Shown here in pieces: positions 18,159-27,037 of a stretch of DNA of 64,000 bases. The notes beneath the pieces are model-generated. The model ran no database searches. It saw only the letters and a list, made by a program, of their open reading frames with translations, and was not told the origin of the DNA. The DNA is taken from contig NZ_WSNW01000001.1 of assembly GCF_009767585.1 (NCBI RefSeq), positions 2,936,041 through 3,000,040 on the forward strand, in the 5' to 3' direction. Both the position numbers and the translations under genes were made by a program. The stretch comes from Coprobacillus cateniformis (GTDB taxonomy: Bacteria > Bacillota_I > Bacilli_A > Erysipelotrichales > Coprobacillaceae). The stretch's first letter is position 1; each line of letters begins with the position of its first letter.

Positions 18159-19174
18159 CGATTGTGATGTATATAAAGGATAAGGCAGTCCATTTGTTGA
18201 TTCATTTGATTATGGTGTTATTGGTGATATTGATGATGCTTGCTTTTCAATTGAATCAAGCTTTTATATTATTTATTATAACAATGATTGTATTTTTTAT
18301 AAGTATTTGTTTTCTTTATGATTATTTCAGGCAAGTTTCTTTTTATCGCTTTTATCAAAAACAATTAGAACAGTTGGATCAAAAGTATTTTATATGTGAG
18401 TTGATAAAAGAACCTGGGTTTCTAGATGGGAAAATTCTTTATCAGTCACTATATACAATTAATAAATCAATGTTAGAAAAGATGAATGAAAGAGATGTCC
18501 AAGTCAATGATTTTAAAGATTACGTTGAGATGTGGATTCATGAAGTCAAGATACCTTTGGCACATTTAACATTAACTGTTCATAATCATAAAAGTGATGT
18601 GAGCCCACAGATATTAGAACAAGTTCGCAAATTAGAAAATCAAGTTGATCAAATTCTTTATTATGTACGTTGTGAAAATAGTCAAAAAGATTATTTAATT
18701 AAAAGTTCTTCTTTATCCAAGGTTGTGAAAAATGTCATTATGAAAAATAAAGATTACTTCATACATCATAAATTAAAACTCAGTCTTCATGATTTAAATA
18801 AAATGGTTTTAACAGATTCTAAGTGGTTAGAATTTATTATCAACCAAATTCTTAATAATAGTTTTCAGTATAGTACTCATAGGATGGAAAGTCGTATTGA
18901 CATTTCAGCTGTGGAGGACAATAACCAGGTTATTTTAACGATTATGGATAATGGTATTGGCATTTGTCCAAGTGATCTTCCGCGCGTTTTTGAAAAGAGT
19001 TTCACAGGATATAATGGAAGAATTCAAAAGAAATCAACTGGCATGGGACTATATATATGTCAACGGTTATGTCAGCGTTTAGGACATCAAATACATATTG
19101 AATCTGTTCAAAATGAATATACAAAAGTGATGATTATTTTTCATAAAGATCATTATTACGATGTGGTGAAATAA
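18155..19174 (+). CDS. Sensor histidine kinase, intramembrane-sensing (BceS type)
   Basis: A 339-residue kinase. Two membrane helices (about residues 8-30 and 35-55) are separated by only a few residues, so there is no extracellular sensor domain, the hallmark of BceS-type kinases that sense through their ABC transporter. The H-box is MWIHEVKIPLAHL with His129. The C-terminal ATPase domain has an N-box (NQILNNSFQYS), DNGIGI and the G2 box STGMGLYI. It overlaps the regulator by 4 nt. The specific antibiotic cannot be inferred. Confidence 0.92.
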   Translation: MTIVMYIKDKAVHLLIHLIMVLLVILMMLAFQLNQAFILFIITMIVFFISICFLYDYFRQVSFYRFYQKQLEQLDQKYFICELIKEPGFLDGKILYQSLYTINKSMLEKMNERDVQVNDFKDYVEMWIHEVKIPLAHLTLTVHNHKSDVSPQILEQVRKLENQVDQILYYVRCENSQKDYLIKSSSLSKVVKNVIMKNKDYFIHHKLKLSLHDLNKMVLTDSKWLEFIINQILNNSFQYSTHRMESRIDISAVEDNNQVILTIMDNGIGICPSDLPRVFEKSFTGYNGRIQKKSTGMGLYICQRLCQRLGHQIHIESVQNEYTKVMIIFHKDHYYDVVK

Positions 19175-19176
19175 GA

Positions 19177-19206
19177 TGACAAATCTGTAAGGTTATGTTA
19201 TATAAA
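19177..19206 (+). promoter_or_regulatory. BceR-type box and promoter of the ABC transporter genes
   Basis: TGACA-AATC-TGTAA (19177-19190) matches TNACA-N4-TGTAA, starting 3 nt after the kinase stop codon. TATAAA (19201-19206) follows after 10 nt, nearly the same geometry as upstream of the regulator gene (11 nt). This predicts activation of the transporter by the adjacent response regulator. Confidence 0.72.
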
Positions 19207-19264
19207 TCGATGGTTGAAAACGAGAAAATAATAGATAATAAGGATGACAAAGGAGGAAGGTATA

Positions 19265-20017
19265 ATGGAACCTATTTTAAGAATTGAAAATATAGATAAA
19301 TATTATGGAAACAAATCTAATTTAACAAAAGCCTTAAGTCATCTTTCATTAAACATTGATAAAGGTGAATTTGTGGCTATCATGGGAGCCAGCGGTTCAG
19401 GAAAGACGACTTTGCTTAATTGTGTATCCACGATTGATAGAGTCACAGCAGGACATATTTATGTTGGCAAAACTGATATTACAAAATTAAAAGGCAATCA
19501 TTTGAATCGTTTTAGAAGAGAGGAACTTGGATTCATCTTTCAGGATTTTAATCTTCTTGATACATTGACTGCTTATGAAAATATTGCACTGGCTCTTTCG
19601 ATTCAAAAAGTCTCAGTTAAAGAGATTGAAAAACGTGTCCAAGCCATTGCGCAAGCTTTAAATATCACTGATGTTCTTGACAAATATCCTTATCAAATGA
19701 GTGGTGGACAAAAACAAAGAGTGGCTTCAGCAAGAGCTTTAATTACTGATCCAAAACTGATTTTAGCAGATGAACCAACAGGAGCATTAGACTCTCATTC
19801 ATCACAAATGTTACTGGCAAGTCTAAAAAAACTGAATGAACAACTTCAAACAACAATCTTAATGGTTACTCATGATGCTTTTAGTGCGAGTTATGCATCA
19901 CGTGTTATCTTTATTAAAGATGGTCAAATCTTTAATGAACTCAGAAGAGGGAATCAGGAACGAAAACAATTTTTTGATCAAATTATTGATGTTGTGACAT
20001 TGCTTGGAGGAGAATAA
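19265..20017 (+). CDS. Bce-type ABC transporter, ATP-binding protein
   Basis: A 250-residue ATPase: Walker A GASGSGKTT, signature MSGGQKQRVASARAL, Walker B LILADEPTGALD and the H-loop TH. It is MacB/BceA-like and powers the adjacent FtsX-type permease. The ATG at 19265 is placed after AAAGGAGGAAGG; the longer reading from 19244 would include that site. A BceR-type box lies upstream. Such pairs remove or detoxify cell-wall-active peptides and signal flux to the kinase. Confidence 0.94.
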   Translation: MEPILRIENIDKYYGNKSNLTKALSHLSLNIDKGEFVAIMGASGSGKTTLLNCVSTIDRVTAGHIYVGKTDITKLKGNHLNRFRREELGFIFQDFNLLDTLTAYENIALALSIQKVSVKEIEKRVQAIAQALNITDVLDKYPYQMSGGQKQRVASARALITDPKLILADEPTGALDSHSSQMLLASLKKLNEQLQTTILMVTHDAFSASYASRVIFIKDGQIFNELRRGNQERKQFFDQIIDVVTLLGGE

Positions 20018-20018
20018 T

Positions 20019-22079
20019 ATGTTATTGAAACTCTCTTTAAGGAATATAAAACGAAGTTTTAAGGATTATACCATTTATTTTATGACCTTGATTTTGGGTG
20101 TTGCCATCTTTTATTTATTTAATTCAATTGAAAGTCAAACGGTTATGTTGAATGTTTCTTCTTCGACTCGTGAGATTATTGGAATGATGGTCAATATTCT
20201 TTCAGGTGTTAGCGTGCTAGTGTCTTTTATTCTTGGTTTCTTAATTGTTTATGCGAGTCGTTTCTTAATGAAAAGACGAAATAAAGAGTTTGGTATATAT
20301 ATGACTTTAGGTATGGGAAAACGTCAAATCTCAAGTATTCTTTTATGTGAAACATTCTTTATTGGTATTATTTCATTGGCAGTTGGTTTGGTTATTGGTG
20401 TTGCTTTGTCACAATTGATGAGTATTTTTGTAGCCAGTATGTTTGAAGCTGATATGACACGTTTTGCATTTGTTTTTTCTTCATCAGCAATGTTGAAGAC
20501 CATATTGTATTTTGGTGTTATTTATATTGTTGTGATGATTTTTAATGTTTTCTTTATTGGAAAACAGGAGTTAATTGATTTGCTGTTAGCACATCGCAAA
20601 AATGAAAAAGTGAAAATGAAAAACATGTGGTTGTGTAGTGGTGTTTTTATCATTGGGATGATTATGCTGGGATATGCCTATTATCTTGTGACTGCTGGAA
20701 TTACAAAATTAGATACAGCCGAAAAAATCTTTGTTCCAATTGGACTAGGAATTGTTTCAACATTTCTGATATTTTGGTCAGTATCAGGCTTTGTATTAAA
20801 AATCTTTATGGCGAAAAAGAAAACATATTATAAAGGCTTGAATACATTTACATTAAGACAATTTAGCAGTCAAATGAATACAACTGTTTTCTCTATGGGG
20901 ATGATTTGTTTAATGTTGTTTGTAACGATCTGTGTGCTTTCAACTGGAATTTCTTTGAAGAATGCCACAACAGCCAATTTAAAGGAATTATCACCTACTG
21001 ATATTTATGTTGAAAAGACTTGGAATTTGAAAGGGAATAAAGCCAATGGGAAGCCTTATAGCCAAAAAGATATTGCTGATTCTCATCTTTCAGTGAGCGA
21101 AACTTTAGTAAATCTTGATTTTTCTATTCATGAAAATTTGAAAGATGTTATCACTGTTAATGTCTATGCAACAAATGATTTGACTTTTGGTGATACATTA
21201 GGAAGTTATGCAACAAGTGTTCATTCTCAAATGCCTTATTTAAGATTAAATGCAGCAGAAAAAATCATGCGATTAAGCGAATATAATCAAGTCGCAAAAA
21301 GATATGGGAAACAAACATATCAATTACAGGACAATGAGTATATCGTGATTGCTAACTTTGGTGGAATGATTGAAATACGTAATGAAGCATTGAAAAGAGG
21401 AACTCAAATCGAACTCTTAGGAAAAATGTATTTACCTGCACATAAAGAATGTCAGGATGGTTTTTTAACTCCTAGTGCAAACCAAAGTAATAGTGGAATT
21501 ATTGTTGTTCCAGATCAGGCAATAAATGAAAATTATAAGGAGAAAAATGTGTTAATTGCTGATTATAAGGCTACTGATGAAGTTGAAAAACAAAAGATTG
21601 AAGAAAAAGTTCAATCACTTGCTCAACATCCTTATGCTAAAGGATTAACTCAACTCAATGCTTCAACGAAAATAAGTATCTATGAAGGAAGTGTTGGTGT
21701 TGGAACAATGGTGACATTTATAGGTATCTATATTGGTGTTATATTCTTGATATCAAGTGCAGCAATTCTAGCATTAAAAGAATTAAGTGAAAGTGCTGAT
21801 AATAAAGAAAGATATATGATGTTAAGGAAAATTGGAACTGATGAAAGGATGTTAAATAAAGCATTATTCACACAAATTTCACTCTTCTTTATAGCACCTC
21901 TTATTTTGGCTGTTATCCATTCTATATTTGGCATTGAGTTTTGTAAGTTTTTCTTACAGTCATTTGGAGAAGAAAATCTTTTACCATCCATTATGATGAC
22001 AACCGTTTTCATTGTTATTATTTATGGTGGATATATGTTGCTGACTTATTTGACAAGTCGACAGATGATGAAAGAGTAA
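20019..22079 (+). CDS. Bce-type ABC transporter, permease (FtsX-like)
   Basis: A 686-residue membrane protein with about ten helices: four near the N-terminus, others in the middle, a large extracytoplasmic domain (roughly residues 320-545) and three C-terminal helices. This is the BceB topology, in which the large loop is the peptide-sensing part. It begins MLLKLSLRNIKRSFKDYTIYF, typical of the family. The start ATG at 20019 follows GGAGGAGA, 1 nt after the ATPase stop. A good terminator follows. Substrate unknown. Confidence 0.92.
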   Translation: MLLKLSLRNIKRSFKDYTIYFMTLILGVAIFYLFNSIESQTVMLNVSSSTREIIGMMVNILSGVSVLVSFILGFLIVYASRFLMKRRNKEFGIYMTLGMGKRQISSILLCETFFIGIISLAVGLVIGVALSQLMSIFVASMFEADMTRFAFVFSSSAMLKTILYFGVIYIVVMIFNVFFIGKQELIDLLLAHRKNEKVKMKNMWLCSGVFIIGMIMLGYAYYLVTAGITKLDTAEKIFVPIGLGIVSTFLIFWSVSGFVLKIFMAKKKTYYKGLNTFTLRQFSSQMNTTVFSMGMICLMLFVTICVLSTGISLKNATTANLKELSPTDIYVEKTWNLKGNKANGKPYSQKDIADSHLSVSETLVNLDFSIHENLKDVITVNVYATNDLTFGDTLGSYATSVHSQMPYLRLNAAEKIMRLSEYNQVAKRYGKQTYQLQDNEYIVIANFGGMIEIRNEALKRGTQIELLGKMYLPAHKECQDGFLTPSANQSNSGIIVVPDQAINENYKEKNVLIADYKATDEVEKQKIEEKVQSLAQHPYAKGLTQLNASTKISIYEGSVGVGTMVTFIGIYIGVIFLISSAAILALKELSESADNKERYMMLRKIGTDERMLNKALFTQISLFFIAPLILAVIHSIFGIEFCKFFLQSFGEENLLPSIMMTTVFIVIIYGGYMLLTYLTSRQMMKE

Positions 22080-22104
22080 TGTTATATATTAAAAAATGAT
22101 AGGT

Positions 22105-22143
22105 AAGATTGAGATATGAAGGACATATTTCAATCTTTTTTCT
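22105..22143 (+). terminator. Terminator after the Bce-like module
   Basis: AAGATTGA / TCAATCTT stem extended by ATATG / CATAT, followed by T6. Confidence 0.82.
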
Positions 22144-22225
22144 AAAATTGGCTGTTATATACCTGTACACAATAATTCATTGAATAAATGATTTCGTGCA
22201 TTATTTAAATTTATAGTTTTTATGG

Positions 22226-22256
22226 GAAGATATAAAGATATCTTCTTTTTTGATGA
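22226..22256 (+). terminator. Second terminator-like hairpin before ftsW
   Basis: GAAGATAT-AAAG-ATATCTTC hairpin followed by six T residues. It is separated by about 85 nt from the Bce terminator. It could end a small transcript or simply insulate ftsW. Confidence 0.6.
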
Positions 22257-22292
22257 CCTTTGACATATAAATAAGATGATGGAGGTCATAAC

Positions 22293-23378
22293 ATGAAAAC
22301 AAAACGGATTATTACTTTAACTTTAACAATTGTTATTTTTGGATTGATTTGTGTTTATAGTTCATCTCATATATGGGCACTCTATAAATATGATGATTCT
22401 TTTTACTATATTAAGCGTCAAGCTATTTTTGCATGTATTGGTGTCATTGCCATGTTTGTGACTTCTCGCATTGATTATCATCTTTATAAAAAGTACTACA
22501 AACAAATTATAGGTGTTTGTTTCTTGTTGCTTATTTTGGTATTGATTCCTGGACTTGGAGTTGTTAGAGGTGGAAGTCGTAGCTGGTTTAATTTTGGTAT
22601 TTTTGCTCTGCAGCCTAGTGAGTTGTTTAAAATTGGTATGATTATTTTTGCAGCAGTTTTTATTGAGAAAAATTATTATCAAATGAAAAAACTACGTTAT
22701 AGTTTAAAACTATTAATGGTTATGGGATTGGGATTTCTTTTGATTATGTTGCAACCAGATTTTGGGAGTGGGATTGTTATGGCATGCAGTATTGTTGTAA
22801 TGATTATTGTTTCACCTTTTCCCTTTATTTATTTTGTGTTTTTAGGTGCATTAGGGGTAGTAGGGATTGTTTTAATGATTTTATCTGCTCCTTATCGTAT
22901 GGAGAGAATTCTTTCTTTTCTTGATCCTTTTCAAGATCCTTTGGGGAGTGGGTTTCAGGCTATTCAAGCTTTGTATGCTATTGGACCAGGAGGGCTGCTA
23001 GGTGTAGGTTTTGATAAGAGTATTCAAAAACACTTTTATTTGCCTGAACCACAGACTGATTTTATATTTGCTATTGTAGCAGAAGAATTTGGTTTTTTGG
23101 GTGGAGTATTATTAATTGGAGCATATTTATGGCTTTTTAAGACAATTTTACAAGTCAGTAAGAATGTCAAAGATTTATTTGGGAGTTTATTGATGATTGG
23201 AATTGTTTCAATGATTGGTATCCAGACTCTGATTAATTTAGGTGTTGTTGTTGGGTTATTTCCTGTCACAGGTGTAACACTCCCTTTGATGTCTTATGGG
23301 GGAACAAGTTTAACAATTACATTAATGAGTATAGGAATTTTAATTAATATCTCGAAATCAGTGAATTGTGTGTTATAA
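22293..23378 (+). CDS. ftsW: SEDS-family peptidoglycan glycosyltransferase FtsW
   Basis: A 361-residue protein with about ten membrane helices that polymerises lipid II at the septum together with the class B PBP. SEDS motifs are visible: GVVRGGSRSWFNFGIFALQP, QPDFGSG, the AEEFGFLGG turn, and VTGVTLPLMSYGGTS near the C-terminus. GGAGG precedes the ATG. murG follows with a short overlap of reading frames but a clear gap between ftsW and the chosen murG start. Among SEDS members, FtsW rather than RodA is chosen by context in the dcw cluster. Confidence 0.93.
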   Translation: MKTKRIITLTLTIVIFGLICVYSSSHIWALYKYDDSFYYIKRQAIFACIGVIAMFVTSRIDYHLYKKYYKQIIGVCFLLLILVLIPGLGVVRGGSRSWFNFGIFALQPSELFKIGMIIFAAVFIEKNYYQMKKLRYSLKLLMVMGLGFLLIMLQPDFGSGIVMACSIVVMIIVSPFPFIYFVFLGALGVVGIVLMILSAPYRMERILSFLDPFQDPLGSGFQAIQALYAIGPGGLLGVGFDKSIQKHFYLPEPQTDFIFAIVAEEFGFLGGVLLIGAYLWLFKTILQVSKNVKDLFGSLLMIGIVSMIGIQTLINLGVVVGLFPVTGVTLPLMSYGGTSLTITLMSIGILINISKSVNCVL

Positions 23379-23403
23379 TAGTCAGGTAGGGAGTGAGTTA
23401 GTC

Positions 23404-24492
23404 ATGAAAATTATCGTAAGTGCAGGAGGAACTGGAGGGCATTTATATCCAGCTTTAGCTCTTGTTGATTATATAAAGACACAGGATAAAAATACAGAAT
23501 TTTTATTTGTTGGAACAACGGATCGTTTAGAATCTCAAGTTGTTCCACAAATGGGCTATGAATATCGAGGGTTACATGTTAAAGGATTGGTTGGAAACCC
23601 TCTTCAGAAAATAAAAAATGCAATGATTTTTGTGAAGTCATTGAAACAATCTAAACAGATTTTAAAAGATTTTCAGCCCGATATTGTGATTGGTTTTGGT
23701 GGATATCCGAGTGCTTCAATTGTTTTGGCAGCAGCTAAAATGGGAATCCCAACAATGATTCATGAACAAAATTCTATTATAGGATTGACAAATAAAATTT
23801 TAATAAAAAAGGTTGATAAGATTGTATGTTGTTATCAAAAGGCGTATAATGAATTTCCTCATGAAAAAACTGTTTTATTAGGGAATCCCCGTGCAAGTGT
23901 TGTTTCTTCAAGACGTCTTCAAGACATACATCATTTATATCAGATTCCTCGTGATAGAAAAACAGTTGTCATTGTTATGGGGAGTCTTGGGTCATCATCA
24001 GTCAATACTGTGATGAAAGAAGCGTTAAGAGACATGCAACATGATGCATATGATGTTATTTATGTAACTGGTAAAAATTATTATGAATCAATGCGAGCAG
24101 ATTTGCACGATTTGAATTCATCTATTCATTTGGTGGATTATATTGATGATATGCCAAGCTTGATAGCTTCTTGTGATTTAATTGTGTCACGTGCAGGAGC
24201 AACAACATTGGCTGAGATAACAGCTTTAGGAGCGGCATCTTTAATTATTCCAAGCCCTTATGTTGTCGCCAATCATCAAGAGTATAATGCTAAAGAGTTA
24301 GTTGATGCAACTGCTGCAAGATGGATATTAGAAAAAGATTTAGATGCTAAGACATTTGTGAAAGAAGTAAGAGATTTATTGGGGCATACTGAACTTTTGA
24401 ATGATTTAAAGAATCATGCAAAAGAATTAGGAAAGCCTCATGCTTGTCAAGATATTTATCAAGAGATGTTAAAGACATTAGAAAGGAAATAG
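23404..24492 (+). CDS. murG: UDP-GlcNAc--lipid I N-acetylglucosaminyltransferase
   Basis: Peripheral membrane GT-B enzyme converting lipid I to lipid II. The 362 residues begin MKIIVSAGGTGGHLYPALAL with the glycine-rich loop, followed by GFGGYPS, HEQNSIIGLTNK, and the donor-site region SRAGATTLAEITALG. The ATG at 23404 follows AGGGAGTGAG; the longer reading frame from 23368 lacks support. murB starts 2 nt after the stop. Confidence 0.97.
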   Translation: MKIIVSAGGTGGHLYPALALVDYIKTQDKNTEFLFVGTTDRLESQVVPQMGYEYRGLHVKGLVGNPLQKIKNAMIFVKSLKQSKQILKDFQPDIVIGFGGYPSASIVLAAAKMGIPTMIHEQNSIIGLTNKILIKKVDKIVCCYQKAYNEFPHEKTVLLGNPRASVVSSRRLQDIHHLYQIPRDRKTVVIVMGSLGSSSVNTVMKEALRDMQHDAYDVIYVTGKNYYESMRADLHDLNSSIHLVDYIDDMPSLIASCDLIVSRAGATTLAEITALGAASLIIPSPYVVANHQEYNAKELVDATAARWILEKDLDAKTFVKEVRDLLGHTELLNDLKNHAKELGKPHACQDIYQEMLKTLERK

Positions 24493-24494
24493 AA

Positions 24495-25406
24495 ATGGAT
24501 TTTGATCAATTGTTTTTTGATTTGGTTGAATTAGATATAGGTGATGTTTTAGAAAATGAACCAATGTATAAACATACAACTTTTAAGGTAGGAGGCCCTG
24601 CTCGATTTTATATTCGTATTCAGGATGTAGAAAGTTTGAAAAAAGGAATTCAGTTTTGTCGAACTCATGAAGTTCCACATATGGTGATTGGAAAAGGTTC
24701 GGATTTGTTGTTTTCTGATCGTGAATATGAAGGTGTTATTTTTTCATTGTCAGGGTTAAACAAGGTGCATATAAATGGTTTGGAGATTCGTGCTGAAGCT
24801 GGTGTTGGAATGATTTATATGGCTTATGAGGCTGCGAAGACTGGGTTATCTGGGTTTGAATTTATGGGTGGTATTCCAGGAACAATAGGTGGTGGTGTTT
24901 ATATGAATGCTGGCGCTTATAAATACTGTATGGCTGATGTTTTTACATCAGCGCTGGTATTGAATGAAAATGGTGAATTTATCACATTGACAAAAGAAGA
25001 GATGCAATTTGATTATCGTAAATCAGTATTGCAAAAGCATAAGGATTGGATTTTAATTGAGGCACATTTTACAATGTCACCACGTGATCCACAGGAAATT
25101 ATGGCAGTGTTAGATAAACGTAAAGAAAAAAGAATGTCTACACAACCATGGAATTTTGCAAGTGCTGGAAGTATTTTTAGAAATCCAGAAGAGAAAGCGG
25201 CATGGCAATATATTGATGAATGTGGATTAAGAGGACATGAAATTGGTGGGGCTCAGGTTTCGCCAAAACATTCAAATTTTATTGTTAATAATGGTTATGC
25301 AAGTGCAAGAGATATATTGGATTTGATTTTATTGGTTGAAAAGACAGTGTTTGATCGCTTTCGTGTAGAACTTAAGAAAGAGGTTATTCTGGTCAACTGG
25401 GAGTAG
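24495..25406 (+). CDS. murB: UDP-N-acetylenolpyruvoylglucosamine reductase
   Basis: FAD- and NADPH-dependent enzyme that completes UDP-MurNAc. Of 303 residues, the N-terminal FAD domain shows TTFKVGGPARFYIR and EFMGGIPGTIGGGVYMNAGAY, and the C-terminal part shows the catalytic Ser loop (FASAGSIFRNP) and the Glu-containing end. Length fits type II MurB. The ATG at 24495 follows AGAAAGGAAAT. It is in one operon with murG and divIB. Confidence 0.97.
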   Translation: MDFDQLFFDLVELDIGDVLENEPMYKHTTFKVGGPARFYIRIQDVESLKKGIQFCRTHEVPHMVIGKGSDLLFSDREYEGVIFSLSGLNKVHINGLEIRAEAGVGMIYMAYEAAKTGLSGFEFMGGIPGTIGGGVYMNAGAYKYCMADVFTSALVLNENGEFITLTKEEMQFDYRKSVLQKHKDWILIEAHFTMSPRDPQEIMAVLDKRKEKRMSTQPWNFASAGSIFRNPEEKAAWQYIDECGLRGHEIGGAQVSPKHSNFIVNNGYASARDILDLILLVEKTVFDRFRVELKKEVILVNWE

Positions 25407-25415
25407 GTGATTGGT

Positions 25416-26183
25416 ATGGCTCATCATGATGAATATTATTATAATGAGCACGATGAGAGTCAGGTTGAGAAAATTCTCAAAACAAAAAAGAAGAAAAAAA
25501 TAAAAAGACGTGTCAAAATCTTATTGTTTTTGATGATTTTTATTATGATTGGTGCCTATTTTATGAGTGATTATTCGAGAGTTCAATCAATTACAATTGT
25601 AGGAAATGATGAAGTGAAAAGCGAGGATATATTAGAAAAGATATCTGTGAGTAAAAAATCAATTTATTTATTAGTGAATACTGGTAAGATTGAAGATGAA
25701 GTCAAGTCAATTCCTTTGGTCAAAAAGACAAGTGTAACTAAAGACTTGTTTGGGCATATTCGAATTGAAATTGAAGAGGCAGATAAGGTTGCTTACTGTG
25801 TGATTGGTAAAATCACATATGTTATTGATGAACTTGGTAATATTAGTGAAACAACAGATAGTAAAATGATTGAATCGTTGCAATCTTCTCCACAATTAAT
25901 TGGTTTTAAAGATGTGAAATTCTTAGAAAAGTTTGCTAAGCAATATATCAGAATTCCTGAACTTATTAAAAATCAGACAAGTGATATCATTTATTCACCA
26001 AAGTCAGCCGATGAATCAAGAATGAAGTTTTTAATGGTGAATGGAAAGATTCTTTATCTGAGGGTTGAAACAATGGCTGATCAGTTGAGTCGGTTTGATT
26101 ATGAGGCGTTTATGACAGCTTATAGTGATCGCTGTGAGTTTAGCTTTGAAGGTGACAATGTTTATATGGAGAAATGTAAGTGA
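25416..26183 (+). CDS. divIB: Cell division protein DivIB/FtsQ
   Basis: A 255-residue bitopic protein: a charged cytoplasmic N-terminus rich in Lys, one membrane helix (about residues 36-54), then a POTRA domain (VQSITIVGNDEVKSEDILEK) and a beta domain. It belongs to the divisome and works with FtsL. The ATG at 25416 is preferred after AGGTGA, though an upstream GTG at 25407 is possible. In related genomes ftsA and ftsZ follow directly; here about 13 kb separate them. Confidence 0.92.
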   Translation: MAHHDEYYYNEHDESQVEKILKTKKKKKIKRRVKILLFLMIFIMIGAYFMSDYSRVQSITIVGNDEVKSEDILEKISVSKKSIYLLVNTGKIEDEVKSIPLVKKTSVTKDLFGHIRIEIEEADKVAYCVIGKITYVIDELGNISETTDSKMIESLQSSPQLIGFKDVKFLEKFAKQYIRIPELIKNQTSDIIYSPKSADESRMKFLMVNGKILYLRVETMADQLSRFDYEAFMTAYSDRCEFSFEGDNVYMEKCK

Positions 26184-26484
26184 TGTATCTTTTAAAATGA
26201 GTAGTCTCAAATCAATTGAGTTTATAAAAAACTTCTATGAATAGTGTCGGTAAAATACTATAATTGGATGTGATAAATTTCTTAACAATCAAAAGAACAT
26301 ATTTCTAAGGTTTTAGGTTTAAATATATTTTCATATATGTTTTGTGTTATAATATTGGTATAAAACTTGTTAAGAATGAAATGAATATACAGGTTAAATG
26401 GGATCTCTAAATTTTGATAGGGTTACCAAAAATAGATTCTAAAATAATACAGGGATTGAGTTGCCTCACAGAAATTTAAAGAAA

Positions 26485-26528
26485 AAAGTATTATTCAAAA
26501 CCATAGGGTTAGGAATGATACTTTTTTT
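26485..26528 (+). terminator. Strong extended terminator hairpin in the gap after divIB
   Basis: A 12-bp stem (AAAGTATTATTC / GAATGATACTTT, one G-T pair) closed by an inner AACC/GGTT stem, followed by seven T residues. It may end the divIB transcript or a small RNA starting near the TATAAT at 26348. Confidence 0.8.
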
Positions 26529-26730
26529 GTGCAGAAACAATTATTAATGTTCAATTCTTATTTTTTTTATTATACTTTCTTCTTTTCAGGAATTTTATGT
26601 GTTTTCTTTTTAGCACTTAAATTAAGTAATGATTCCTTATTTCTGTAAACATATCATAACACGAAAGGATTTTTTCATACGAAAAGAGTATCCTGTTGAA
26701 ATTGAGAGTCAAGAAAAAGCCAACCACTTG

Positions 26731-26756
26731 GAGGTTTGAACCAATAGGTTAACCTC
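26731..26756. other. Isolated hairpin of unknown role
   Basis: GAGGTT-TG-AACC-AATA-GGTT-AACCTC folds into a 10-bp stem with a 2-nt bulge. No T-run follows, so it is not a standard terminator. It could be a protein-binding site, an RNA element or a relic of a mobile element. Confidence 0.4.
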
Positions 26757-27037
26757 GTGATTATTTAAATATCTATCAAATGTATCTTTGTTTTGTCCTT
26801 TTTTATTTTGTAATATTCATACAAAAAAACGACAATTTATAACAAAATACTCGTATAATTTACTGTTTACGTAGTCGCATTGAATATTATAAAAGAATTT
26901 GTTATTCTTTACACAGAATATCCTTTTAATATATATATAGTGTTATTTTTATCAGATAAAACAAAAATTATAGTGTAAAGAATTGATATCATATCGTTGC
27001 AATTATGTAGTTGTGGTAAGAGAGGAGGGAAAGAAAG

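Larger units (their letters stand above)
26184..27037. other. Long intergenic region at the left edge of the surface cassette
   Basis: About 850 nt without a convincing gene. It has a TATAAT at 26348-26353 with a weak -35, a strong extended terminator at 26485-26528, an isolated hairpin at 26731-26756, a TATAAT at 26854-26859 that may serve the LytTR gene, and the ribosome-binding site of that gene. A short open stretch around 26660-26737 is rich in charged residues and could be a gene remnant. A 15-bp word at 26377-26391 recurs at 38407-38421 on the other side of the cassette. Confidence 0.5.

Noticed and set aside
26360..26528. A riboswitch or T-box upstream of the surface cassette
   Set aside because: No conserved T-box (TGGNACCGCG) or known riboswitch core was recognised, and there is no gene immediately downstream of the terminator.
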